Positions 8,032 to 16,222 are shown, numbered from the stretch's first letter. The stretch: 39,665 nucleotides of DNA from Pseudobutyrivibrio ruminis (GCA_015057305.1 SVES01000033.1:1-39665); one strand, 5' to 3'. The notes: generated from the sequence alone by a model not told the origin. Translations and numbers: made by a program.

Positions 8032-8195
8032 GTTGTCTGTATTGATTGAATATTTGGGGGAATAAAAAACAGTCTTTTATGCTTACTTTATAAGTATGGA
8101 ACTTAAAGTTTTTGTCTCCTTAAGCACCCAATATACTGTAATTTGAGTATTTTTCTCATAATATACAAACATAAAAATAAAAGGAGGTAACACGT

Positions 8196-8537
8196 ATGAG
8201 ACAGGATTTGCAAGAAGAATTAGTAATTGATGCTTTTAATGAGATGAATTCTCATTACAAAAATGGAGATATTCATCCTATGGTTCATCATTTTATCAAT
8301 CTAATTTCCTTATTCTCAAAGTCAATTGTAATTGATGGGAATTGGAATATTGATTATTATGTTGAACTTAGGAAAAAATCAAGACTTGGAACAATTAATC
8401 CATCTAAATTGCAGATTGATGAATGGTTGGATGAATTTAATAAATCAAAAAGTTATGGACATTTGTATCGTTTCCTAGATGTTGCAGATGGAGAAGAACT
8501 TTCTTTTGACTATCAACAAAAGATGCACTGGCGTTAA
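8196..8537 (+). CDS. Hypothetical 113-aa protein
   Basis: A small soluble helical protein (MRQDLQEELVIDAFNEMN...) with aromatic and charged residues and no cysteines or membrane segment. A strong AAGGAGG sits 9 bases before the ATG. It converges with the next gene, overlapping by 4 bp at the stop codons. No family recognised. It is one of four small genes lodged where the secreted-protein gene has been deleted. Confidence 0.75.
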   Translation: MRQDLQEELVIDAFNEMNSHYKNGDIHPMVHHFINLISLFSKSIVIDGNWNIDYYVELRKKSRLGTINPSKLQIDEWLDEFNKSKSYGHLYRFLDVADGEELSFDYQQKMHWR

Positions 8538-8908
8538 TCAATAATTCCAGTGCTTTTTAATATTTTTGATATTATTTCGTGAAGATGTGTCCCATATTGA
8601 TGATAGTGTTCGTCGGTTTGAGCTATAGGACCTAATGAAAGCTTTTTGTCTCTTACTTTAAAATCATACCAATAATTGCTTTCGGGCTGCATTGATAAGA
8701 CAATCGTATTCCTCATATGTCGTTCATTATCAAAATCATCGTATTTAATAAGAGAGTCAATAAAAGACTTATCTTTATCGATTAGAACCATTTCATATAC
8801 GTTTATATGAAAGTCAATTTCAGCATTTCCTTTTAAATCAATTGAAACTGGTTCATAGTTATAAAGTCCTACATTATCAAGTATTTTCTCAATTTCATTC
8901 TCCGTCAT
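8534..8908 (-). CDS. Hypothetical 124-aa protein
   Basis: A soluble alpha/beta protein: N-terminal MTENEIEKILDNVGLY, a middle with INVYEMVLIDKD and a C-terminal HEIISKILKSTG helix, with a His/Tyr-rich stretch (DEHYHQYGTHLH) that could bind metal. AAGG lies 3 bases and GGAGG 13 bases from the ATG. It is divergent from the gene at 8976. Its N-terminus (IEKILDNVGLYNYEP) resembles that of its neighbour (IINKLNLVGIDDIID), so the two may be distant relatives. Confidence 0.7.
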   Translation of the reverse strand: MTENEIEKILDNVGLYNYEPVSIDLKGNAEIDFHINVYEMVLIDKDKSFIDSLIKYDDFDNERHMRNTIVLSMQPESNYWYDFKVRDKKLSLGPIAQTDEHYHQYGTHLHEIISKILKSTGIID

Positions 8909-8975
8909 CCTTTATTTCCTCCAGTAATTACCTTTAAGTATAACAAATATCTGTAATTACTGGGAGGAACTAGTG

Positions 8976-9317
8976 ATGACAAGTGCAGAAATTATAAATA
9001 AGCTTAATTTAGTTGGAATCGATGATATTATTGATGACTATGTTTATTCAACTGAGCCATTACATTTTTATTTTGTTTTATATCCGAAAGTAATTGATGC
9101 GGAAATGATTAATAAATGGAAATCGCTACCTATCATTGAGCAAAGGCTTGATAATATTGACTTTAAAAGTTTTAGTTACAATGAGTATGTTGTTGAATAT
9201 GATGGGAACATTCCTGTTAAGGCACTTAGAACGACTGTAAATCCTGAACTTACTGGAAGTATAGGAGAAGTTGCTTTTAATACTTTCATCTCCAATCTTT
9301 TAGCGTACCTTTTTTGA
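8976..9317 (+). CDS. Hypothetical 113-aa protein
   Basis: ATG 8976 is chosen over GTG 8973 because GGAGG (8963-8967) gives better spacing. A soluble protein with opening MTSAEIINKLNLVGI and alternating strands (PLHFYFVLYPK, YNEYVVEYDG). Ends in a hydrophobic helix (FISNLLAYLF) overlapping the convergent neighbour by 32 bp. Family unknown. Confidence 0.7.
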   Translation: MTSAEIINKLNLVGIDDIIDDYVYSTEPLHFYFVLYPKVIDAEMINKWKSLPIIEQRLDNIDFKSFSYNEYVVEYDGNIPVKALRTTVNPELTGSIGEVAFNTFISNLLAYLF

Positions 9318-9693
9318 AACTATATGAGGGAAGTGTATAGCTTTTTCCATTATTTTTTTCCTCCAAAAGATAACAAATCATTTTTATCTTATACTCATTA
9401 CTTAAAGTAGACCATTTTTGATATGTAGTAGATGGAATAAAATCTTTAAAAATCCATTCCCATTTAACTATATATTCATTTCCAAGTTCATTAAAAGTTT
9501 CAATATAATCAAGGTCCCAAGTTTGAGTCTTGGATAAACTATTTGGAATTATTCCTTGATTTATTGTTGGAATAAAAAGTGAATTAGGAAGGTCTTTAAT
9601 TATTTTTCTGTATAAATCCTTTTTACTGGGATTAAGGGCGAACAACGCATTTAATCCCTCAATTACTCTTGGGTCATATAAATCTTTTTCCAT
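9286..9693 (-). CDS. Hypothetical 135-aa protein
   Basis: A soluble protein rich in aromatic residues (WEWIFKDF, TYQKWSTL), opening MEKDLYDPRVIEGLNALFALNPSKKDLYRKIIKDLP. AAGGAGA precedes the ATG. It overlaps the convergent gene by 32 bp. No family recognised; together with its three neighbours it could be a small immunity or effector cluster, but nothing in the sequence proves it. Confidence 0.7.
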   Translation of the reverse strand: MEKDLYDPRVIEGLNALFALNPSKKDLYRKIIKDLPNSLFIPTINQGIIPNSLSKTQTWDLDYIETFNELGNEYIVKWEWIFKDFIPSTTYQKWSTLSNEYKIKMICYLLEEKNNGKSYTLPSYSFKKGTLKDWR

Positions 9694-9944
9694 ATAAAAA
9701 TCTCCTTTACTTTTTATTATGTATTTTAAGAGATTTTTATTGTTATTACATAATATAAGTGCTTGAATAGTGTTTTTTCTTGAGCTTTAGTCAGAAATAG
9801 AATGTGGATTGGCATTAAAAACAATCAATTTTCTCAAAGTAATAATCAAGTGGAGATTATGAAATATCCAGACATAATAATGGCAAGACAAAAGTAACTA
9901 CTAGAGAGCTGTTGTCGTTCAGTCCTAAATTTAGACACAAAAAC

Positions 9945-9982
9945 AAGACAGTTAACTATTCATATAGAATAATAACTGTCTT
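9945..9982 (+). terminator. Intrinsic terminator of the deleted secreted-protein gene
   Basis: AAGACAGTTA / TAACTGTCTT stem followed by ATTTTTTATTT on the plus strand. The remaining DNA at 9694-10131 has only the 9857-9893 gene fragment and no other visible feature. Confidence 0.75.
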
Positions 9983-10131
9983 ATTTTTTATTTAGTTTAG
10001 TCATATTTTTTATCTTTCTGTACAATACGTACGGAATCAAAAATTAAGGGTTACAGTAAAGCTAAAAAATCTAAAAATTGTTACTCATATTCAGTTTTTC
10101 TTTTTCTTTAATGCTATCTAGAAAAGTAAAA

Positions 10132-11340
10132 TTAATTAAAGTAATAAATTGCTTGTCCAGAAGCATTATCAGGCTGATAAATTTGGGCACTACCAACAGC
10201 ATACCAATTATCATATTCCTGAATAACTTCACTACCAGTATAACAATCAGTATAGATAACGTTATACAAAGAATCCCCGTCAGGATTTACATAGTGAAGA
10301 ATTTCCTTCATTGCTTCCCAGCTTCTTGTTGCAGGTCTTGAATTAATTTGAACAACCCACTTTGAACCATCATAAGTGATTGACCAGAAGGTATTATAGT
10401 TTGCATCAATAAACTGAAAACCATTTGCATTAGTAACAAGCTGTGCATCAGCTGTAAGTTGTTTAGCATAAGCTTCAAATGTCTGCTTGAAAGCTACAAC
10501 ACTTGTATCACCTGTATCAATTGAAGTTCTCTTAAATGAAGTTGTAGGAAGTGTTGCTCCTGAGCTACTATTCCAATAATTTATTGCCTCGGTTTCACCA
10601 CCTGTTCCAATCTCAAGAAGAGCTGCCATCCATTTACTGTTAGGCTCAAGGTCTTTACCTGCTCCATCATTGATAATTAAATAACCATTAGTCATTTCGA
10701 AGCATTTTACCTTAACGCCATTTGAAGCAGTTACAATTGTTACCCAATCCCACTGATTACTGTTAGGGTCGTTTGCATCTGCGTGATTAGCAGCGTCTGT
10801 ATTATCACGATAGTTGAAATCTGCTCTCCAAGCAGCTCCAGGTCCCTCACCAGTTCCAACATAACCACTAATTACAGGCCAACCGTGTGTATTGTTAGGA
10901 ATATAGCCACCTTCAGCGTTTGGCCAACCAACAGTTCCTTTTGTTTGTGTTGAAGTCTGAACTGTTTCAGTATTAGTTGATGCATTGGCTACAGCTTCAA
11001 CAGTAATAGTCTCAGTTGTTTCTGATGTCTCGGTTGTAGCTTCAACCTTTTCTTCGGTACTTGCTTCTGTTGATGCCTCTACAGACGCTTCTACAGATGC
11101 CTCTGAAGTAGCTTCAGTTGACTTTTCAGTCTTTTCTTCAGCAACTGACTGTCCAATGGAAGCTTCAGCAACTTCAGAAATAGCTGAATCAAGGTTGACT
11201 TCCTGAGAAGATTCAACGTTTGCAGTCTCAACTTTTTCCTTACTTGTAGAGTGAACTACTCCTGCTATTGCAATAAGCAAGATAATTACTCCAACTACTG
11301 AAGCAATTATAATATTACGTTTATTGTTATTGTTTTTCAT
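10132..11340 (-). CDS. Membrane-anchored Ser/Thr/Glu-rich surface protein, copy 2
   Basis: 402 residues. An Asn/Lys-rich cytoplasmic N-terminus (MKNNNNKRN), one transmembrane helix at about 9-31 without a lipobox, then a repetitive linker to about 125 in which units of the type EAS(V/T) recur (EASVEASVEASTEASTEE). The C-terminal ~275-residue domain is Trp/Gly/Asn-rich (GWPNAEGG, NQWDWVTIV, YWNSSSG, SRSWEAM) and looks extracellular. Family not recognised; possibly adhesin-, carbohydrate- or pheromone-binding. TGGAGG precedes the ATG. It is transcribed from its own extended -10 promoter, downstream of the zinc-finger nuclease. Confidence 0.85.
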   Translation of the reverse strand: MKNNNNKRNIIIASVVGVIILLIAIAGVVHSTSKEKVETANVESSQEVNLDSAISEVAEASIGQSVAEEKTEKSTEATSEASVEASVEASTEASTEEKVEATTETSETTETITVEAVANASTNTETVQTSTQTKGTVGWPNAEGGYIPNNTHGWPVISGYVGTGEGPGAAWRADFNYRDNTDAANHADANDPNSNQWDWVTIVTASNGVKVKCFEMTNGYLIINDGAGKDLEPNSKWMAALLEIGTGGETEAINYWNSSSGATLPTTSFKRTSIDTGDTSVVAFKQTFEAYAKQLTADAQLVTNANGFQFIDANYNTFWSITYDGSKWVVQINSRPATRSWEAMKEILHYVNPDGDSLYNVIYTDCYTGSEVIQEYDNWYAVGSAQIYQPDNASGQAIYYFN

Positions 11341-11426
11341 TTTGAAAAACCTCCATCTTTTATATTAAAAGCTTTCTACTTCGGAGAAACAAAAAACAAT
11401 ATTCTGTTATTCCTCCTGATAATAGT

Positions 11427-11435
11427 ATTATATCA
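11427..11435 (-). promoter_or_regulatory. Extended -10 promoter of the surface-protein gene (copy 2)
   Basis: TGATATAAT on the minus strand, about 90 bp upstream of the ATG at 11340. It is preserved in the other copy although the leader between differs. Confidence 0.55.
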
Positions 11436-11584
11436 TTTCCAAAAACTAATTCCCATAATTTGAGAAAACTTGTTTCACAAATTTGAAATTTTGTCAATGG
11501 ATTAATATAAAAAACTTTCAATATTATTTTATTTTGAAATACCTTGTTTTATTACTTGTAAATTATAAAAATTTATTTACTTTT

Positions 11585-13228
11585 TTATATTAAGAATTCC
11601 ATAAGTGGTTTAAATACTTCTTCTAATTTGTTATTTAGTGTCTTTTTATTAAAATCAACATAACTAAAAATAAAAAGTGGAATCATATTTTCTATGCAGT
11701 AGTTTTGTTTTATTTTGTCTCTTTTTTGCCTATCCTCAAGACTTTCCTTAAACTGTTTAATATATATAAAGTGTTGTTCTCCCTGGAACTCAATTAGACA
11801 GCATAATTTATTCCACTTATCAAATATTGCAAAATCAAATTTTAAAGGTCTCTTATCTATACAATCTGGAAATGAAAACTGTGGTTTATAATTTATATTG
11901 TGTCCTTTCAAATAAGATTCGATTATAACTTCTCCTCTTGAGAAATTGCAATATGGACATAAATGTCCTGCTTTTACAGAATAAGGAATACCATAAAAAT
12001 AATTACCACATTTCTTGTGTATTAACTTAACAGGTGTTGCATTGTTTATATATTCGGCATCTTCAGCCAAATCGTATTCACCGCTGTAAAGGTCAAGAAC
12101 TTCTTTTCTAAATTCCTCTATCGTTTTTGTGTTCTTTCCAGCACATATTATGCAGCCAATTTTAACATCCTTCCTTAAAAGAACATCAGCACTTGTATTA
12201 AATTCATTTCCGCAGATATGCCTTACCTTTATTGTAGTAACTAATGTTTGAATTTTATCGGTTAAAACTTTATATACATTATCACCGTATTTTTTATCAA
12301 GTCTTTTCTGTATTTCTAGTCCTGTATATTTAGGAAGCCTCCTACAATATGGACACTTTGCATCTTTTCTCAAAAAATCTCCAGCTATAGGATTCCAAAC
12401 AGTTCCACAAGTGTTATGCTTTATTGGCGTATGCTTTTTCCAATCTTCATATTTGCCTACTGATGAAAATTCATCTCCATATACATCTTTTATTCTTTTC
12501 TCAAATTCTTCCTGAGTTATCTTCCTTTTAGATGGAACTCCTTTTCTTGACTCATATCTTACGCATTTAGGGCATCTTCCTCGTCCGTGTTTAAAAGTTT
12601 GTGGCAAAACAATGTATTCTTTACCACAAGGAATATGTTTCATAAGAAGTTTTGTTTCATAGTTTTCAAAATCACCAACAGGGAGATATTCTCCATTAGT
12701 CTCTTTTCTTATCATTTCCCTGTATTCATCTGGAGTTATTTTTTTGAACGTACATCCAGGACAACCGTTTCGTCCCTTTTTTATTTCATCTGGAATAACC
12801 GTTCTTTCAAGTCCGCAATCTTTACACTTTATGAGGACTTTCGTTTTTCCATCAATATAAGAGCCCTTCACATCATATTTGTTTGGATATAATTCCTCTA
12901 GCCTTTTAATAAAATCTTCAGTAGTAAGCCGTCTTTTCAAATTCTTACATATAGGGCATCTGGCATTTTTATATAAGAAACTGCCAGCCATAACTTTATA
13001 AGTATGATAATTACACTCTTTTTTGTTATGTCTCACAAGTAGTTTTCCATATTTCCCATCATATTTTTCCAAGAATGTATATTCTTTTCCTACAAGGTCA
13101 AAAACCTTTTTATCAAATTCTTCCTGTGTAAGCTTTCTTGATTTATTTTTAGACTCATTCAAATAGCTTAAATAGTCTTTTGTTCTATCTCTATTCACAT
13201 AATTTCTACCATCTATTTTTATAGCCAT
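11585..13228 (-). CDS. Six-zinc-finger EDxHD (Vsr-like) endonuclease, copy 2
   Basis: 547 residues, the near-identical partner of 755-2413: same six CxxC modules and the same C-terminal nuclease residues (RGEVIIE, FDFAIF, EFQGEQHF, KRDKIKQ). Changes are scattered and mostly conservative (for example MKHLPC to MKHIPC), and the last ten residues differ (VFKPLMEFLI). ATG 13228 is preferred because a ribosome site (AAAGGAAA) lies just upstream, as in copy 1. High identity in coding and non-coding DNA implies recent duplication or gene conversion. Confidence 0.8.
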   Translation of the reverse strand: MAIKIDGRNYVNRDRTKDYLSYLNESKNKSRKLTQEEFDKKVFDLVGKEYTFLEKYDGKYGKLLVRHNKKECNYHTYKVMAGSFLYKNARCPICKNLKRRLTTEDFIKRLEELYPNKYDVKGSYIDGKTKVLIKCKDCGLERTVIPDEIKKGRNGCPGCTFKKITPDEYREMIRKETNGEYLPVGDFENYETKLLMKHIPCGKEYIVLPQTFKHGRGRCPKCVRYESRKGVPSKRKITQEEFEKRIKDVYGDEFSSVGKYEDWKKHTPIKHNTCGTVWNPIAGDFLRKDAKCPYCRRLPKYTGLEIQKRLDKKYGDNVYKVLTDKIQTLVTTIKVRHICGNEFNTSADVLLRKDVKIGCIICAGKNTKTIEEFRKEVLDLYSGEYDLAEDAEYINNATPVKLIHKKCGNYFYGIPYSVKAGHLCPYCNFSRGEVIIESYLKGHNINYKPQFSFPDCIDKRPLKFDFAIFDKWNKLCCLIEFQGEQHFIYIKQFKESLEDRQKRDKIKQNYCIENMIPLFIFSYVDFNKKTLNNKLEEVFKPLMEFLI

Positions 13229-13394
13229 AATTTTATTATTTCCTTTTATTTTTATCTTATGCAAAAATGGTCACAAATGCAGTAAAATTAATGCTTTAGG
13301 GCTTTAAAAAGTGCTCTATAAATTATTAATTTTTCTAGCGTGTATTAATAAGATTGTATGCAATTTATATTGGCGGAATTGTGAAGATTTGAGT

Positions 13395-13422
13395 CAATAA
13401 AATGTAGTACTGCATTCTATTG
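13395..13422. repeat. 28-bp near-palindrome, single site
   Basis: Left half CAATAAAATGTAGT, right half ACTGCATTCTATTG. It lies 167 bp upstream of the nuclease start, like the site at 2580-2607; the left half differs from that copy at two bases and stays within the family consensus. Confidence 0.75.
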
Positions 13423-13424
13423 AT

Positions 13425-14078
13425 TTATTTATAGAATCTGCAGGACCAGAGATTCTGGAAATAAAAAAAGATGAGCCAAAAACTCACCTTATTTTTCCTC
13501 AAAGTCTGTCTTTTATATAATATTATTTTACTTTCTTTGGTTATTTTTTCCTTAAGCATAAAGTACATAGTCGTACCTATGTAGGTATTGCTTTTCTTGA
13601 AAAATGAGACAATTACATATTTGTTTGATTGTTCCCTCTTTCTTATAAATATATAAACTGTAGACTGCCTATTTTTCAACTTTGCCTCAATAAAGTAGTC
13701 TGCTTTTATAAGACTTCCAAATGGCTGAACCTGATATATCCGAAGAAAATCCGTGTTATCAAGATAATCCTCAAGGAAAGTAAGTTCTTCTATTCTTGAC
13801 TCAATACTCTTTCCTTCAAATTTATTGGATTTGTATTTACTGCTTTTACAAAGAATCTCATCTGTTATTTCTTTGTTTTTGATAGCTAAGATTAGTTTAG
13901 TAGGGTCTTGCTCAATATCTATATCATCTACGTGCTGAAGTCCAGTTATATGCCTAAAATCAGTTTCCTCAAAGTTAAGGATGATTTCTCTATTATTCCT
14001 TTTCAGTGACATTATGAATCTATATTCTGTACCAATCAAAGCTTCAAAATTTATAACACATTCAAGTATTTTATCCAC
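13425..14078 (-). CDS. PBECR4-type nuclease (putative RNase toxin)
   Basis: 217 residues from GTG 14078. Features fit the PBECR4 domain (phage Barnase-EndoU-ColicinE5/D-RelE-like nuclease): VDKILECVINFEALIGTEYRF, ILNFEETDFRHITGLQHV, then SRIEELTFLEDYL and a C-terminal beta-sheet part. AAAGGA lies upstream of the GTG. The frame stays open upstream to 14255, but that stretch is a GC-richer structured RNA, not protein. The end of the frame (from about KVSFWLIFFYF) runs through a terminator hairpin into the conserved leader of the next gene, so the tail was probably altered when the cassette was joined. Present only in the second cassette. Toxic RNA cleavage is an inference from the family. Confidence 0.65.
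   Translation of the reverse strand: MDKILECVINFEALIGTEYRFIMSLKRNNREIILNFEETDFRHITGLQHVDDIDIEQDPTKLILAIKNKEITDEILCKSSKYKSNKFEGKSIESRIEELTFLEDYLDNTDFLRIYQVQPFGSLIKADYFIEAKLKNRQSTVYIFIRKREQSNKYVIVSFFKKSNTYIGTTMYFMLKEKITKESKIILYKRQTLRKNKVSFWLIFFYFQNLWSCRFYK
13468..13492 (-). terminator. Terminator at the 3' end of the PBECR4 gene
   Basis: GGTGAG TTTTTGG CTCATC followed by TTTTTTT in the minus direction. It lies inside the annotated 3' end of the frame. Confidence 0.6.
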
Positions 14079-14089
14079 GAAGAACGAAT

Positions 14090-14293
14090 CCTTTCTGTAA
14101 ACATAATAAAAGCCCTGCTTACGCAAGGCTTTTATTATATGCAACTTTCTTTTCGGATTGCTCCTAGGCAGTCTATGGTAAGTTGCCACCTTTTGCAAAA
14201 CCTCCGCAGTCCCCGCTTTCTGCCACGGATTCTGTTTCATTGGTAATGAAAGCATTTTTATGAGTGTGCTTCTCGAAGAAAGTTACCTTTCTT
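14090..14293 (-). ncRNA. Structured leader RNA with terminator hairpin upstream of the PBECR4 gene
   Basis: A ~190-nt stretch, richer in G and C than its surroundings. On the minus strand it has hairpins AAGAAAG-GTAA-CTTTCTT, TTTCATT-ACC-AATGAAA, GCAG...CTGC and GCAACTT...AAGTTGC, and a partial direct repeat GACTGCnnAGG...GCAA with a 38-nt period. It ends in a 12-bp stem (ATAATAAAAGCC 14103-14114 with GGCTTTTATTAT 14127-14138), terminator-like, about 25 bases before the GTG of the nuclease gene. It has its own promoter (14300-14328). No known RNA family was recognised. It could be a type III-like antitoxin RNA or an attenuator. Confidence 0.55.
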
Positions 14294-14299
14294 ACTTTT

Positions 14300-14328
14300 A
14301 TACTACCAAATACTTGTTCTAAAATCAA
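14300..14328 (-). promoter_or_regulatory. Sigma-A-type promoter of the leader RNA
   Basis: -35 TTGATT (14328-14323), 17-bp spacer, -10 TAGTAT (14305-14300) on the minus strand. Transcription would start near 14293. Confidence 0.6.
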
Positions 14329-14481
14329 GTACTTTTATAATTATATAATAAGCATTGCTATCTCATTATATGCTTAAATACTGGACTTAGCAAGAAAAAT
14401 GTGAACAAACGTTTGATAGTTTTCCTACAACTGAATGATATTTTAAGTATTTTAATTTTATATCCCGTCATTTCTTAAAAT

Positions 14482-14943
14482 TTATATGATAGTAATATCT
14501 ATTTTAAAGTCTTTGAAATATTCTTTGATTATATTCGATATATTTTCCTTATCTTTTGCTCCATCTATATCGACAACTAATGTACGAAGCTTACTATTAT
14601 TCAATTCATCAAATAAATCTATTTCTCCATCTTTTTTTGAATGGAAAAGGAAATCTAATAGTTCTACAAAGTTCAAGTCTTCGTATTTTCCTGCATTAAA
14701 ATAAATAAAATTATCAATTTCATTATAATAAAAATCGCTTTTTGATATTTTGTGATAAGAAAATTCTTTTGGATTTTTTAATTCTTTTTGATTGATAATT
14801 TCAGGGTTCCCTAAACCTTTTATATCATAGTATCTGTCTTGATGGCTTTCTATAAAGCTGACAATCTTCTTACTTATTTTCAAGTTCCTTTTCTTAGGAA
14901 GCTTTTTTATAACTTTAAGGGCTATCTCAATATTTTTATCCAT
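14482..14943 (-). CDS. Conserved hypothetical 153-aa protein, copy 2
   Basis: Differs from the protein at 2687-3148 at about ten positions, mostly conservative (D/N, I/V). The same basic N-terminus and strand-forming C-terminus (FKIDITII) are kept, and GGAGAT precedes the ATG. The third-position changes suggest selection on the protein. There is no clear terminator after it, so it may be cotranscribed with the DNA before the leader RNA. Function unknown. Confidence 0.8.
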   Translation of the reverse strand: MDKNIEIALKVIKKLPKKRNLKISKKIVSFIESHQDRYYDIKGLGNPEIINQKELKNPKEFSYHKISKSDFYYNEIDNFIYFNAGKYEDLNFVELLDFLFHSKKDGEIDLFDELNNSKLRTLVVDIDGAKDKENISNIIKEYFKDFKIDITII

Positions 14944-15023
14944 AAAAGAATATCTCCTTCTTTTTTATTCATTAGTAATATATTTGATTTTTTATTAAAA
15001 ACCAATGGTTGTTTTTAGCAATC

Positions 15024-15054
15024 AAAAAGACCTCTGCTCTACTGCAAAGGTCTT
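15024..15054 (-). terminator. Intrinsic terminator of the double VapD-like gene
   Basis: AAGACCTTTGC / GCAGAGGTCTT stem and T run in the minus direction, the same sequence as the terminator at 3229-3260 after an unrelated gene. Confidence 0.75.
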
Positions 15055-15059
15055 AGTTG

Positions 15060-15917
15060 TTATAGTTCTATGTCATCAGATTTGTCTTTTTGATTATCAT
15101 TATTTATTGTCTTGTGATTCTTTTCTTTCCATTCCTGAAGTTCTTTTTCTTCTCTTATATGCTTTGCTTCAGCAAGGGTTAACGGTTTATGGTTAGAAGT
15201 ATTATCTTTGGAACTATCAATTGCTTTTTTCTTAACTTTAACGTTTCCAAAGTTTGCAGTATCAGTATAGTCATCTATTTTTTCGAGTGTTCCAACAAGT
15301 ATCTTTGACATTGCTTTTCCATATTCAGGGAAAGTTTCAGACAAGCTAAGCATATCGGAGATTGTTTCTGTGTTAGTCTTTTCTTTTTCACTTATATAAA
15401 CGCTATTCTGAATTCTTTTATATCCTTTTTTCTCAAGAAATGTCTTGATTTTTGAATATGCTTCATTATAATCTAAATCTGGATTCTTTGATTTAAAAAC
15501 TTCTTCTGGTATATCAAAACTTATTGACCTTTTTGCACTTGTTTCTGGATTTATATTTAATCCAAATTCTGATAAGGTTTTATCATCTTTCAAAATTTTA
15601 GAAGTTTGATTAGTATTTAAAGCATTTTTAAAATCATAGACTTGTTCTTTAACATATGCAAGATGAAGATTCTTGACAAAACCACTAGAATTAGGTACTT
15701 TTTTATGAATATTACTTATTATCTTAACAACTTTAGGTTGTGACATTTCAGTTTTAGAAGTAAAGGACGATTCTCCAGTCTTTTCAAAACCGCAAGACTG
15801 TAAGTAATCAATTAAGTCCGTATAAACATCTATTGCGTCAGATGTTCCGTATTTTTCTTTAAGCCCTTTCCAATTTAAATCATAGTTTATGGCTTTTCTG
15901 GTCTTTGGATATTCCAT
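15060..15917 (-). CDS. Tandem VapD/Cas2-like protein with KSDDIEL tail
   Basis: 285 residues with two copies of a VapD-like ferredoxin-fold unit: residues about 8-100 (KAINYDLNWKGLK ... YLQSCGFEKTGESSFTSK ... VKNLHLAYVKEQVYDFKNAL) and about 129-225 (RSISFDIPEEVFK ... FLEKKGYKRIQNSVYIS ... YTDTANF). VapD is a Cas2-like endoribonuclease of about 95 residues; each unit keeps the strand-1 aspartate (D13, D135) and the GF/GY...S.(F/Y) pattern. A charged ~45-residue linker ends in KSDDIEL. The start overlaps the upstream 111-aa gene by 31 bp, with AGAAGGAG in place, so the two are translationally coupled. Endoribonuclease function is inferred. Confidence 0.6.
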   Translation of the reverse strand: MEYPKTRKAINYDLNWKGLKEKYGTSDAIDVYTDLIDYLQSCGFEKTGESSFTSKTEMSQPKVVKIISNIHKKVPNSSGFVKNLHLAYVKEQVYDFKNALNTNQTSKILKDDKTLSEFGLNINPETSAKRSISFDIPEEVFKSKNPDLDYNEAYSKIKTFLEKKGYKRIQNSVYISEKEKTNTETISDMLSLSETFPEYGKAMSKILVGTLEKIDDYTDTANFGNVKVKKKAIDSSKDNTSNHKPLTLAEAKHIREEKELQEWKEKNHKTINNDNQKDKSDDIEL

Positions 15918-16222
15918 TCTTCTAGAATATCTCCTTCTTCAATTACTTTATCTGAATTATCAGCAGTTGCGGCATACTGCCAAATAGATACGTAATATTT
16001 AAACCAATTCTTTTCTTCTAAAACTTGCTGTATTTGCCAAAGTATTTCTGAATCGTGATTATCTATATTTCTACTCCAGATAGTTGTTTGTCCCTGTGTT
16101 CCTATTATTTCGCATTCATTATTAATAAAGAGATTGTTTATCTCTTCTTTTGCAGCATTTAAATCAATTAGTCCATCTTTTATAATTTGCTTTTCATTTA
16201 GGGCTATAGCAATTAAATCCAT
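15887..16222 (-). CDS. Hypothetical 111-aa protein, partner of the VapD-like protein
   Basis: ATG 16222 is chosen because AAAGGAGA lies just upstream; the longer frame has no ribosome site. A soluble acidic protein (MDLIAIALNEKQIIKDGLIDLNAAKEEINNLF...), with WSRNIDNHDSEILWQIQQVLEE and an aromatic stretch WFKYYVSIWQYAATADN. Overlap with the VapD-like gene makes a toxin-antitoxin or regulator-enzyme pair plausible, though it is not recognisably VapX. Function unknown. Confidence 0.65.
   Translation of the reverse strand: MDLIAIALNEKQIIKDGLIDLNAAKEEINNLFINNECEIIGTQGQTTIWSRNIDNHDSEILWQIQQVLEEKNWFKYYVSIWQYAATADNSDKVIEEGDILEEWNIQRPEKP

Larger units (their letters stand above)
7846..9900 (+). pseudogene. 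Deletion-scarred remnant of the large secreted-protein gene
   Basis: Three pieces remain: the leader with its ribosome site and ATG (to about 7860); a 35-40 bp internal fragment at 9857-9893 matching 22018-22055 (encoding VMKYPDIIMARQ in the intact gene); and a terminator at 9945-9982. Between them lie a second terminator (8000-8031) and four small unrelated genes (8196-9693). The strand is that of the lost gene. No protein is made. Confidence 0.6.
10830..13466. repeat. Large duplicated block, copy 2 (matches 1-2655)
   Basis: Contains the shared part of the surface protein, the nuclease and its leader. Non-coding parts, including the promoter at 11427-11435 and the 28-bp palindrome at 13395-13422, are conserved as well. 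Confidence 0.9.

Noticed and set aside
14079-14255. N-terminal protein extension of the PBECR4 gene
   Set aside because: The stretch has a promoter, hairpins and a terminator stem and different base composition; GTG 14078 has a ribosome site.
14090-14293. T-box, SRP RNA, 6S or known riboswitch
   Set aside because: None of the conserved cores of these families could be matched by eye.
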